Positions 1 to 11,076 of a stretch of 64,000 bases of DNA are shown one piece after another. A program made the translations under genes and the position numbers. How positions within the stretch are numbered: position 1 is the stretch's first letter; each line of letters opens with the position of its first letter. The stretch lies in the NCBI GenBank assembly GCA_951802425.1, contig OX637802.1, positions 806,001 through 870,000 of the forward strand, given 5' to 3'. Below the pieces are notes generated by a model. It made no database searches. It had not been told where the DNA came from and saw only the letters and a program-made list of their open reading frames with translations. The DNA is from Clavaria fumosa (taxonomy: Eukaryota > Basidiomycota > Agaricomycetes > Agaricales > Clavariaceae).

Positions 1-294
1 CCATCGAGAACTCTTTATGTCTACTAAATGGAACACTTTTCGGGCGTCAACAACACATTCCGTAGTCGAGATCGGCGGGTATGCTAGAGCGCACTCTCAC
101 GATGGAAGCTGTCCTCCGTAGCGATAAAAAAATTGTTCATCAACGCTGTCAAACATGCAGGAAGTGTGCGACCTCATTTGTGTGATTACTTGTAAAAAGA
201 CTCTTCAATGAAGAATTGAACAGGGTGAAGGGCTAAGTACGACAGATTAGTCGATGCTCGAGGGTAATTGTCCAGTTTAACTATCCATTTTACT

Positions 295-396
295 CGTGAA
301 CCAGGAATCGAACCAGTTCCGACGTATAACCTGGGGAATGATCCGGAGACGTAACGCCTGCAAGATAAATGCAGTACTACATGTGAGCTAGTCGCC
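295..396 (-). other. tRNA-like sequence with Pol III A and B boxes (tRNA relic or SINE head)
   Basis: On the minus strand a perfect B box, GGTTCGATTCC, lies about 76 nt downstream of an A-box-like TAGCTCACATG, which has one mismatch to TRGYNNARNNG. Between them a perfect 5-bp anticodon-type stem (CTGCA/TGCAG) encloses a 7-nt loop. The acceptor and T stems pair poorly (4 of 7 and 3 of 5), so this is not a convincing functional tRNA. A run of five T lies about 100 nt further along that strand. It could be a decayed tRNA, an intron-containing tRNA misread by eye, or the head of a tRNA-derived SINE. Confidence 0.3.
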
Positions 397-522
397 ATTG
401 AATCGTGCTATACTCCTGTCTCCTGTGGAACCGGGTGCACGGCGCCGCTGTTGGCGTCCTGTGTCTTTGCGCAGCTGCGCTGATCGCTTCCGCGCGCCTG
501 CTCGTCCAAAGGCAGATCCAAG

Positions 523-2388
523 TCACTGGTCTGCGCCGCTTACAGCGTGCTGGCACGATGTAATGAAGTCACTGAGTCCCTGTGAAACCGCGTATCCACA
601 CTCCTTCATCTCGTCCAGCGCGATGGTGTATCTCTGGTCTCCAGCCCGGACGCACTTCGCCACAATATGCTCATAAACAGTTATTGGGGGCTTGAAGCCT
701 TTGCTCTTCATCTCCTCCAGATAGAAAAACGCGTCCTCGTACGTCTCTTGCGTTAAACAGAGGAGAATCACCTGTTCGTACGTCTGTGAGTCAGGCACGA
801 CTTGGCCATTGTGCGTCATATCATGCAAAAGTTTGTCGCCCAACGAATGTTGCTTCGTGGCTACGCAGCCAGAGAGTATGAGATTCAAGGTATTGGTGGT
901 CGGTTTAAAGTTGAAGTCGGGATAACTTGAATAGACCCCCACGGCGCGCTGCAGATCCCCACTAGAGATGGCGGCTTGAATGATGATCTCCAGAGCAACT
1001 ATATCAATCGGCTCCCCGGCTACTCTCATCTCTTCAACTAAGGCAAAACTGGAATCTATAGCATGGACGTCTTGACCCATCTTCTCTAACAGAGGTAAGG
1101 TGGTCGAAGGAGAAGGAGGGCAGTTGTTTTGGCGCATAACATGCAGTAGCGCAAAAGCGCCTTTAAGTTGTCCTGCGTTGCAGAAAGCTTCGATGATTGG
1201 GGCAAAGTGATGCTCTTGACGTATTATTTTCATTGCCACAAGCTCCTGGAGGACGTCAGTTGCCATGTCAGGGAGGCCGTGACGAGCAGCAGTGTGCAGA
1301 ATATGAGTGCAGGTGCCTTCGTCTGGGACAATCCCGAATCCATGAACCAGAGTGGACCAGCATTTGCGCACTCCATCGACCTGCACTGAGAGCGATCAGA
1401 AACAAAGACGCCACGGAGAAGATGGACACGGACATAGAGTACTTCAGCTGAGGATATTAATATATGCATCCAAATGCTGGTGTACATTCTACGAACAGAT
1501 GACTGCTCATATTGCATTACAATGTCAAGTGCAAGTCGAGGAAGGCCACGCTGAGTTGAGAGGTAGATGAGCCGTTGTGCAGTGTCAAGGTCTGGGATGA
1601 TGTTTTGGGACAGCATATCGTTATAAAGTTGGAGAACCAGCTCAAAACGTCCTGCGTCGGCCAGGCACTCAATGACGCGAGCGTAAATGGTCGCATTAGG
1701 TGTTATTTCCCATTCGAGCATTTTGTTAAATACCCGTATCGCATCAGCCGTGTGTGATCGTTGGTGGGCCTGAGGAAACAGTTAACTATTATGTAAAACG
1801 AGCAAGTCGAGGCTCACGCTTAGCAGGTGAAGTACGGCGGTGATATCTGGCTGAATGTTCATGGCGATCATGTCGTCTATGATCGCCCACGCTTCATCGG
1901 GTAACGCAAGGTTGGCGCACACCTCGAGTAGCCCGTGGTAGGTGGGGAGGGAGGGTTGAATGCCTTTATCCTTCATTGTCCGACAGGTCATGAGCGCAGC
2001 AGTGATATCTCCCGATTTCGCGTACTGTGCCAATCTCATGTTGTGTATGTGCGACATGGTTGGGTCCAACCGGTGTGGAGTTCGGGTGCTGTACGAGTAT
2101 GGAGAGTTACGCAGCGACGACTCTGGAGGTTTTGTCGGCGATGACTCTGGAGAACTTCTCAGAGACAATTCAGAAGCGTCTCCCAGTAACGGCTCAGGCT
2201 CTGAAATGTCTCCCAGAGACGACTTTGCGGTATGTGGCCTTCCTCTGTCCACAACACTCGCTTGCAATGACAGTTAGACGAGAAGAAAACCAGAATAACT
2301 TCGACTCACAAAGTGTTTCAATAACTTTTGCACGCGATGCACGTCGTTGCACAAATTGCGACACTTGTCGCGACGAGATGGCGAGCAT
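523..2388 (-). CDS. Pentatricopeptide-repeat protein, probably mitochondrial
   Basis: Four exons: 2310-2388, 1818-2260, 1434-1769 and 523-1380, giving 571 residues. All three introns (48-53 nt) are GT-AG, and the first has a CTAAC branch site. The N-terminus encoded by exon 1 is rich in Ser and Arg with almost no acidic residues, as expected for a mitochondrial presequence. From about residue 100 onward there are repeated 35-residue helical hairpins with the PPR pattern, for example the segments ending in GIQPSLPTYHGLLEVC, EITPNATIYARVIECL and GIVPDEGTCTHILHTA. PPR proteins bind organelle RNA and act in its processing, stability or translation; which RNA this one binds cannot be told from sequence. 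It is transcribed divergently from RAD21 across about 163 bp. Repeat architecture is clear; the start codon is well supported by the phase of the first intron. Confidence 0.88.
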
Positions 2389-2551
2389 GGTTACGTCCGT
2401 CGATCGTCGACCCGGACGTCACTGCAGCGGTAGAAGTGTTTGTTTGCATTTGTAATAAACTCCAGGCGTTGCACAACAAGCGTCAACACATCCTGGTTCA
2501 ACACCATTGTCACTGTTCGCGGCGACGCGCGGTGAACTTGTCCTCCGCAAC

Positions 2552-4834
2552 ATGGTATGTTCATCATTTTTTTTGCTTATATCCGCTGCCGACGTACTTC
2601 GTTTCAGTTCTACTCTGAAGCTATTCTGTCCCGCCGGGGCCCACTGGCTAAAGTATGGCTCGCAGCACATATGGAGCGCAAACTCTCCAAGACCCAGACA
2701 CTCCAGACCGACATTGAGCAATCTGTCGGTGAGTTTTATGTCAACGCAACGGAGCTTCTGTTGACAAGTCACAGGCGCTATCTTGGGACAGGAGGTTGAG
2801 GTTATGGCGTTGCGCCTTAGCGGGCAGTTACTCCTAGGGGTCGTTCGAATCTACAGCAGGAAAGCCAAGTATCTTTTGGATGACTGCAATGAGGCCATCC
2901 TTAGGATAAAGATGGTGAGTACAGGGAAATCCTCGTGTGCCAACGAACCCAGAACATAAGTTACTCCGTAGGCTTTCCGGCCTGGTCTCGTCGACATGAC
3001 CGAAGACCAGTTGGCTGTCAACAAAAACGCTATTACTCTTCAGGGCAGCGGCATAGACCTTGACGCCCTCCTTCCTGATATCAATTGGTATACATAGTTT
3101 GTGAGATTTGGTCCATTCTTCTCATATGGCATGCTAGGGAGGTGGCTTTTGAGGACCGCCCAATGGTCGAGCCGCAGAACCAACACGTCGCACGTGCGGC
3201 AGACATTACGCTGTCGGCCGCCGAGGAGCTCGCATATGATTTTGTTGAGCCCGACTATGGACTTGACCTCGGGCCCTCGGATGGGATTGGCTCTCAAGAC
3301 TTCGATATCGACTTGGGCATTTCATTTGGCGACAATGACGATCTCAACATGAGCGTTGAGCAAGGGCGTGATGCTGTTGCCTCTCGATTTTCACTCGATT
3401 CAGATGTGTTGGGAAAACCAACGGCCGACGGAAATCTGGATCTTTTGTCGAATGCCAGCAGGCAGATGTCCGAGCATCCATTTGCTCCTGACGTGGACAT
3501 GTTTGATGGTGATTTTGGCGGCGACATTGATCTAGGGATCACCTTTGACGACGACCCACCGAAGACGCCTGTAAAGGCGAAGTCACCCTCTCGAGCTTGT
3601 GAGTTTCACCCACCCATCTGCGATACCTTTGGCTCATTGCACATGCAGCATCGCCTCTTACTGAAGTGCCCATGACTCCTCCTCCCGAGGCACAACTTCC
3701 CGAAGTTCAAGTCACACCGAAGAAGGCGACGGAATCGCCTTCTAAAGTCAAGAGGAAGGCGAAAGAGAAGAAGCAAATTATTGACGGGGTGACGGAGCTG
3801 GCAGACGGGCCAGGCGCCAAGATCCGTCGCGGGCGCGATGCAGGGCTTGGCGCACCAATGACAAAGGACGTCAGCAACATCCTCACTGAACAACACTTCC
3901 TACCCCGTTCATCCATCGTCATGAACCTACTCGGCATCCGTGAAGATCCTATCGCCCACTTTTTGCCGACGAAAGTCACACCCGAAGGCACCTTCTTCTG
4001 TGCCGCCCCGCCAGGACTCGCGCCGGAACTCGCGGAGCTGTTCATGCGTCCTTTGCATCTCACCTCCGCCAGACGACGCCCTGCCACCGACGAAAGCCCA
4101 AGCAAGAAGCGCAAGCTAATGACAGAAGAGCTTAACGAGGAGGTTGAACAAGGGAGGCGCGCCCCAAGCGTAGCTGCCAGTGTTCTCCCCCCTGGCTCCC
4201 TCGGGCGTGGCAGCGTTGTTCCAGACCTTGACTTCCCGGACAACACAGGGTTGGACTTGAACGGCATTGACATCTCGATGCCCGATTTTGAGATGGGCGG
4301 CGCCGACATGGACTATCAGAGATCAAAATCCGTGGCGCTCAGTCGGATGTCCACCCCCACTCCCGAAGGCAACGCTGTCGGCGACGACGAGACTTATGCA
4401 GATCTAATATGTCCAATATCTATATTCGATGAGAAGTCCCAATTGCAATCCCAGGCGACGCTCGAGAAAGAGGAGGCTGAGGCAACTGCTGGTGACAAGA
4501 GAGGATATAGTAAGAATACAATGAAGGCGTTGGGAATCGTTCGCAAGGAGCTGCATCCCACAGCAGGGCATGAAGGTCAAGAGAAGTTCGTCAGCCTCAA
4601 AAGGATTTCTCACAAGGTGACTCTCCATCATTTCATCACCCGGCCGTGCTGAAACTCTCTGGCTAGGCCACCCGCCGCGCCGCCTCAGCGTTTTTCTTCG
4701 AGCTGCTCGTCTTAGGAACTCGCGATTGTGTTCAACTCACTCAAGCATCCTCATTCGAAAATATTGAGATCCGAGCGAAAGACAAGCTCTGGGAACACCA
4801 ACGCCATGCCTCCGTCGCCCCCTCATTGGCATGA
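2552..4834 (+). CDS. RAD21: Cohesin kleisin subunit Rad21/Scc1
   Basis: Seven exons: 2552-2554, 2608-2728, 2775-2914, 2972-3087, 3138-3598, 3649-4616 and 4667-4834, encoding 658 residues. The first exon is only the ATG. The N-terminal kleisin domain is clear ([21 protein letters not shown], then [21 protein letters not shown] and a block ending ALLPDINW), which binds Smc3. The last exon gives the C-terminal winged helix ([21 protein letters not shown]) that binds Smc1. The middle is acidic, disordered and rich in Ser-Pro/Thr-Pro, with basic patches; EQGR is one candidate for the separase ExxR site but is not proven. It resembles mitotic Rad21 rather than meiotic Rec8. It is divergent from the PPR gene and convergent with RPA43 over about 180 bp. 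Confidence 0.95.
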
Positions 4835-5018
4835 GATCTGTGTTTTGGATGATATACCTCGATTTATTCTCGTTTGAGCCTGATCTACGATCGTGGATAG
4901 ACAGATATCTATAGTTTGCCGTACCAGCGCCAGGAATACATCCTAACCGCTTCGCAGTCGTCGTTGTGTCTGTATTGGACTTTGAATAGATCTCAATCAG
5001 CAAGGAGGGTCACATCGA

Positions 5019-6124
5019 CTATCTCTTCCGCTTTCCCCTCGCTTTTGAAACGGTCCAATCATCCTCGTCGCTCTTTGCGTCAACGTCTAATTTTCGTTTC
5101 TTTCCTTTCTTTGTAGACCCCTCAACTTCGATGACTTCAGGTTTTCTTTTAGACTTCTTTACGATGCTCTCCATTGTGTTCCTTGTTTTTTGAGGCGTAA
5201 TGCGAACAGGAAGGACTTCCTCGCTGCTCTCCTCATCCTCGATCAAGTCTGAGTCGTCCACAACCTCCACTTCGCTTGCGTCATCATCTGCGGCCTCCTG
5301 GCCATTTTCTACGGCTCTGTTTGAGGTTCCGCTTTTAACAACGTGTTCAGGAGCAAAAGGGTCATCCTGTATAGATCCCACAAGCGACAACATCTCATTC
5401 GCCACCGTCAGCCTGCTCGGAGGAGTCCATCCAGTCAATATCGACACGCTTGCGGGGACAATAAAGAGCGTACCCGATGACGGTGAATCGCAACAAACCG
5501 CTGGATCCTCCCAGGGGCTCATTTGTGAGACTTTGCACCCAGCTGCCACCACTATGGCCTTGCCTTTCCTCGTTACTGCCCTCGGCGTACGGCTCAGACG
5601 CGGAGTCATTTTCGACGAGACCATATTCAAAGGCCCATTGTTCGCTCGGGATGTGATTTCGGGGTATGGAGACGTTGAAGGTGCGGTGCACAAGCAGGGA
5701 TACATGGTCAGGCGAGCAAAGGTTGATTCGACCGACTGGGGGGTTCGTTCCGTCAAATAATGTGAGGAGAGTGGTAGGTATAGTCTACGGACTAAGCTTC
5801 ATCCCAACATGTGGGCTCCATACGGTGGCCTCGAATAAGACTCGATGTATGGAAAATGGGCAATCGCCTTTGATAATGGCGTTGCGGTCCAGAAAACGAA
5901 GATTCGAGTGCGCAAGGACTACGCCGCGGAAAGCTGGTATATATCTGAGGACACAGTTGTTTAGTAGCAGCACAGTGGAATGTCTGGGCGTACCGCATTA
6001 TCATAGAGTCCAACATCTCCTCAACACCAGCACGAGGATTGCTCGCGAAGACTGGCGCGACGGAGACGACCAGGGACGCATGGACGACCTTGAATTCGCC
6101 TGTCGTCGTGGTCGACTGCGACAT
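5019..6124 (-). CDS. RPA43: DNA-directed RNA polymerase I subunit RPA43
   Basis: Four exons: 5994-6124, 5793-5944, 5474-5735 and 5019-5412, giving 312 residues from the first reliable ATG. The N-terminal part matches the RPA43/RPB7-like fold (FKVVHASLVVSVAPVF, then a strand-rich block with IKGDCPFSIHRVLFEATVW), followed by an OB-type segment (GRINLCSPDHVSLLVHRTFNV). The C-terminal third is a highly acidic tract followed by a Lys/Arg-rich tail ending KARGKRKR, typical of nucleolar proteins. RPA43 with A14 forms the Pol I stalk that contacts Rrn3. The frame stays open upstream of 6124 to about 6190, so a short 5' exon is possible; if so it would overlap the PAM16 start region on the other strand. 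Confidence 0.9.
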
Positions 6125-6195
6125 CGGCGCGAACACAAAGTCGCGCGGACGTTTCGTGATCTCACGATCGACTAGTACCTGCCCTTTCCCCTCTG
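6125..6195. promoter_or_regulatory. Compact bidirectional promoter between RPA43 and PAM16
   Basis: Only 71 bp separate the two predicted start codons, which point away from each other. No convincing TATA box is visible. The true RPA43 start may lie further upstream, in which case the 5' untranslated regions overlap. Confidence 0.4.
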
Positions 6196-6873
6196 ATGGT
6201 CAGTAAATTGTCCTCAACGCTGGCATGGCTGACAGGTTCGTTTTCGACACCCTTATAGTCCATTCCGAGACTGGTATTCCAGATACTCGTCGCTGGCACT
6301 CAAATTTTCGGCAAAGCTTTCATCGCGGCGGCCAGACAGGCTGCAAAAAGTGTGTGGTCGTCGGTGCATTCTCCATAGCTTATCCTCGACCTTGCGGTTT
6401 TCCAGATGCAAAGAGTGCACCGGAGGCCCTCAACGATGTGTCTGGAGTGGGCAAGGCCACGTCCGGATCCATGACAGACAGCTTGACTCGCTCACATCGG
6501 ATGACGCTTGAAGAGGCGCATCTGATCCTCAACACCAAGCAGAGCGAGGGCACGGAGACGGTCTTCAAAGTAAAGAAATTCCCTATCATCTCCCGGCTAA
6601 TATACGCTGACGTACGGACTTCCGAGCCAGAAATACGAACATCTCTTCAAAGCCAACTCACCCGCGCCGCCTCCTGCAGAACCCCCGGCTGGTGGCAGAC
6701 GAGTCGTCGTCCCAGCACACTCGCACTACTTGCAGTCCAAGGTCGTGCGTGCTTGGGAGCGGATCGAGGCGGAGCAGAAGATTGCAGCGGAGGAGGCAAG
6801 GTTGTCTCGCCAGGACATGCCTTCAGGACCTCCTCCACCAAAGAACGGGGACACGAATGCAAGCACACCGTAG
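6196..6873 (+). CDS. PAM16: Mitochondrial import inner membrane translocase subunit Tim16/Pam16
   Basis: Four exons: 6196-6198 (ATG only), 6259-6349, 6406-6569 and 6631-6873, encoding 166 residues. The hydrophobic N-terminus (SIPRLVFQILVAGTQIFGKAF) is the usual Pam16 start. It is followed by the J-like domain beginning MTLEEAHLILNTKQSEG and VFKKYEHLFKANS, with YLQSKVVRAWERIEAEQK near the end. Pam16 forms a heterodimer with the J-protein Pam18 and restrains mtHsp70 stimulation in the matrix-side import motor; its J-like domain lacks the HPD motif, as here. The start was chosen because splicing ATG directly to exon 2 is the only arrangement I found that puts an ATG in frame, which makes the first exon the least certain part. 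Confidence 0.9.
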
Positions 6874-7165
6874 CATTTGCAGAAGTGCATCTATTCATCT
6901 GTACCAACTATTCAAAACCATTCAGATCCTCGCTCGCAATAGTTGCACATTGGCCGCCGCTTGCGTTGTGTGTTCGGCTTTTCATGCAAAAAATAGTCTG
7001 ACCATCCGTCGCTGAGCACAGCTTCGGGTCAGCTTACACTGAGTGGCGTATTGCAAGGTCACACGAAGTGCTGCGCAAGGAATGTATATATAAGCAAACA
7101 GATATCTGCTGGCTTCCAATCTTCTGTTACATACAACTCTACCAAAAAAAGATGCCTTCATATGT

Positions 7166-10133
7166 TCACAAGGCTTGTACCCCTTCTTCATTGCTCTCAC
7201 GGGCCGCAGCAGCGCTATACGCTTCGTCCTCCCAGGGGCTGAAGTTGGTCCTACCCACTGGCGAAATTTTCTGCATCCATGCGGGCTGTTCACTCTGCGT
7301 ATGGTGATGGTGGCGCTGCTGGGGATGAGGGTGCTGCGGATGCTGCGAGTGATGGCGAGTCTGCTGCTGTTGCTGCTGCGTCTGCGAAACCAGGGCGTGC
7401 ACGAGCGGGGGCGACGTCTTGGGAATTGCAATCGTACCCACGTCCGGCAGAGTTGGCAGCTTCTCCAGGCTCACGTTGTTCGACCCGCCCAGCGCACGTT
7501 TCAGCGCCTCGCGCTCCGCCGGTGATGGCGCGAATGCGCGGATTAGCGCCGTCGCAGGGGTCGCGACGCTCATCATTCCCGACGACAAGCCGTTCGGGTT
7601 CAGCGCGTCATAAGTTGGCGCGGGTGTTGCAATGCCCGGGGATGAAGTGCTCGACGCTCGCGACGGCAGCCGGAACACTTTGGCATCGGGGTTGAGCCCT
7701 TTCTTTGTGGTTGCCGAGGCGGAGTGCCATCGCCTCGGGCCTGACCCCGAGGTGGCATCTCCGACACTGAGGGCGAGGAATTCGGGGTTAGGAGAATAAG
7801 GATCTGTGAGTGTGCGGCGTGGTCTGTCCTGTGGGAACCGCACTTCAAAAGGATCGTCTTCTTGGACTTCGGCGATCTGCGGGTGGACGGTGCTTGGGGA
7901 TGTCGACATTATGACTGGGCTCCTGGGCGAACGAGTAGCTTTCCATTCGCTGCGATCGAGGACCGAGTCGCTGTCTGACTGGAATGACCGAGACGACTGC
8001 AGGGGAGCATGATGTGGATCTGGTGAGTCAGCACCTTCCAAAGTCGGAAACCGCAGATTCGTCGTCAGTGCCGCAGCAGACATCCGCGAAGGTACCACCA
8101 AATCGTCAGTATCAAATGGGGAAAAATTAATTCTAGGATTGTGAATGTCGAGAGCGTTGAAGCGCAGTCGGACCGGAGATAGGGTGTCGTCGCTAATAAT
8201 CGAATGACCTCTGGATCGATGGAAAGCAGGATAGGCGTCCGTATTCGAGGTACTACTCAGCGATAACCTCGGTCGTCTGGGCGATTTGGGGAGCTCAAGG
8301 TTGACGATGCCTGGTGTTGGAGATGGGAAAACGTCGGAACGTTCAATCAATGGTGTGAAATTGATTGAGGGCCACAAGCCATCGGAGTCAGAGCTTTGAC
8401 TAGTAAATTGTTGCAGGACTGCATGATCTCGTTCGCGTCGCTTGATCTCTGCTTGCTCTCTTGCCGCTTGCAGCTTCTCCCGCCCCTCAGCAACCTTTTC
8501 TTCTAGTTCTTTCGCTCGGATGTTCAAAGCCGCGACGACGTCTTCAGCTACCTTGGCTTCTCGCCTCTTACGGTTGAGGGCTTCCGTGAGATCTCCCTCC
8601 TCCGTTTTGTCGGGCGTCGTCAGGGAAGCGGAGAGCGTCTGCAGCCGATTTCGAAGGTGGTCGATTTCCTTATTCAGGAACTGGATGCGCTTGTCTGCAT
8701 CGTCACGCTTTGTCTCGGCCACTTTGAGGCGCTTCTCTGCATCACGTCTGCCGTTCTCCGCGTTCCGTCTGTTGTCCTCGAGGGTCTTCGTCCGAAGCTT
8801 GATCTCCGCCCGCGCGACGTCTTCCGTCTTCTTCCGCTCGCGGTACAGATCCACCTCTGACTTCAGCACCGCGTGCGACTCCTGCGCCGACGCCTGCAGC
8901 GCGGCATACTGTGCGCGCAGATCATGCACGGACGCCTTCGCACGCGTCATCTGGCGCAGCACCTCTGCGATGACGGGCGACTTGTCTAGTGTCGAGAGCG
9001 ACGGGGCGCGAGAGCGCGTAGTGGCGGGTGGGTCCGGCTCGAGGACAGCGGAAGGCTCTTGCGCCGGAGGGCGCTGTTGCGCTGGGTACACTGAAAGGGT
9101 CTTTTCGGCAGACGAAATCGGGCTTCGCGTCGCGTGCAGCGGGAGCGAGGCTGATTGGGGGAGCGGGGGTGGTGTAGTGCTTCTGGTAGTGTGGACGTTA
9201 GGAGTTAGTTGTCGTTGGGAGGGCCGTTCGCGGTTTCGTAACCTGGGAGGCGTGCCACGAGAGAGGGGCAAGGTGGGCTTGTTACTGAAGGGCAATCCTA
9301 AGAGCAGAAACGTAAGACCACCCGTCGTAACTCAATCAAACGAAGGTCAGAAAGACAGACACACGCTCACCATTGTAGTCATTGAGCCTGTCCGGTGCCT
9401 TGATATCTAACAGGCCTGATCTATAGCCCTTGTTCTTGGTGGGTACGACGACGTCGCGGTACCATGAGTCCAGGATGGTGCCATACCACCACCGGCCAAA
9501 TGCGCCGACGAACCACAGGCAATCCAAGACTTTTAGCTCGTCATGGTCGTGGTCGGTTTCGGGGTCAATCTCTGGGACGACGGCGGCGATGGTGCACACG
9601 CCGAGCGAGCGGAAGACGTGCCGCGGGGTGCGCAGCGAGATGGATGCCCGGCTTGCGAAGCGGAAAGACGGGGGAGCGGTGCCAGGCGGGGGCGGAGGCT
9701 CGCGTGCGCGATCGTGGTGCAGGATGGCGGTGCTAAACCCGCGCGTCGCGCCGGATCCTCGATGGCGGCTGTCCGTGTGACATGGATCCTCATCGAGACG
9801 GCTCAAGTAGTGGCGGAAGGATTGCTCGGTAAGGAAGGTGCGGAAGGAGGCCTCAGAGGGGTTGGTAAGATAGGCTGCGATGGAGTGAGTCAGAACTGCG
9901 GTCAAGGGGGAGATCGATGGAGACTAGTCGACGTGGGCATCGGATGGGCGGCGAAAGGCATCGACTTGGGGTAGATGATGGGGAGGCGACTCACCTAGTA
10001 GTAGGACGACGATGAAGCCGACGATAGCACAGAACGCAGTCCTATGGTCGCCATTGAATGCCGAGTCGTAGAGGGTGTTCACGGAAGCTCTCCGGATGGA
10101 GGAAATACCCAGACTACCGAAGGAGAGGCCCAT
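7166..10133 (-). CDS. Uncharacterised fungal membrane protein with coiled coil and disordered Ser/His/Gln-rich tail
   Basis: Three exons: 9995-10133, 9371-9895 and 7166-9297, giving 931 residues. The N-terminus has one strong membrane helix (TAFCAIVGFIVVLLLVL) followed by a short conserved-looking region with FGRWWYGTILDSWYRDVV. A long charged coiled coil covers roughly residues 325-520 (many KRLKVAETKRDDADKR-type heptads). The rest is low-complexity and rich in Ser, Pro and Thr, ending in a Gln/His-rich stretch. Introns are 99 and 73 nt. I do not recognise a named family. The layout suggests a membrane-anchored scaffold or tether, but this is inference. It is convergent with PAM16 across about 290 bp. 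Confidence 0.7.
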
Positions 10134-11076
10134 AAAGAGGAAAACAGAGTCCCTGGAGAGGGAACGGTGGAGCCTGTGCCAGCTTATGCGACGCGAGGAA
10201 CGGAAGGTAGGATGGACTGTATGTGGATGGGTGGACAGCGTGCGCGGATGGGGACAGCTGGAGAGCGTCCCTGATTTCGTTGCCGTTTGAAATAAATGGC
10301 TCTTTGTATTTTAAAAGTCGCTGAATTATCCGAGTTCAACGGCGACGACGACGACAGCAACGACGACGGCGACGATGAACAACGACAACGAGCAAGCGGT
10401 GCGGTTGGATGGGATCCGATGAAGGGAAGAGGCTGGTTATGTAATCAACTGCATGCATGGCTCGATTTTTTCTGCAGAGTCGGAACAACCGAAAAAGAAA
10501 AAAAAAGTTTAACCCGACACGGAATTATCGACAAACGCTGGCGTCTTTGAAGTCCCAAGTCCTTCCTGAAAATCACGAGACAGCAACATTAAAGCATCAA
10601 ATAAATGACCTATGACCACTCTCGTCGTCGGGGAAAAAGAAAACAAGCACGTAATAAGGAGTGTATCGGTAGGGAAGTGTACGAGCATGAGAATAAACGG
10701 GAGGAAATTCGAAGGATACAATGACAGTGACAGCCACGTATGCGCGAGGAGGAGGGAGAAAGAAGGAAAGAAGGGTAAAGCTGAATCCGCCGAGAAACAG
10801 CAAATGAGCAAATCTGCTGGTGGTGGATGGGGGAATGTGGGTAAGTTCAAGGGTGATGCTGAACGGGGCGGCTGGTAAGTGAGTAGTCAATCGATAGATC
10901 GCGGAATCCCACTTGCTTGCAGGGTATATTCAGCATATTTTGAATTGCGTGCAAAACCATCTGGCAGAAGCGGCGTGGACATCGGCAAAGTGTAGCAAGA
11001 GAAAAAGAGAGAAAGCAACCAAAGTCGTCCAGCAGAAAAACGAGGGCCGTGACAAAGCAGACCGGGCCATGTCTGG
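10134..11076. other. Intergenic stretch without a recognisable gene
   Basis: This 943-bp stretch lies between the start of the coiled-coil gene and the end of the phosphatase gene. It holds a GAC-rich microsatellite-like tract near 10340-10395 and several purine-rich runs. Open frames here are short and have no family signature. It probably carries the promoter and 5' UTR of the coiled-coil gene and the 3' UTR of the phosphatase. Confidence 0.4.

Noticed and set aside
523..620. Possible 18-nt intron extending the PPR C-terminus
   Set aside because: Far too short for a spliceosomal intron, and its removal still gives an immediate stop.
398..676. Plus-strand open frame overlapping the end of the PPR gene
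   Set aside because: It is antisense to a well supported, spliced PPR gene and has no domain.
8442..9410. 322-codon plus-strand open frame, Ser/Arg-rich
   Set aside because: Shadow of the coiled-coil gene on the other strand; its composition mirrors the Lys/Glu heptads.
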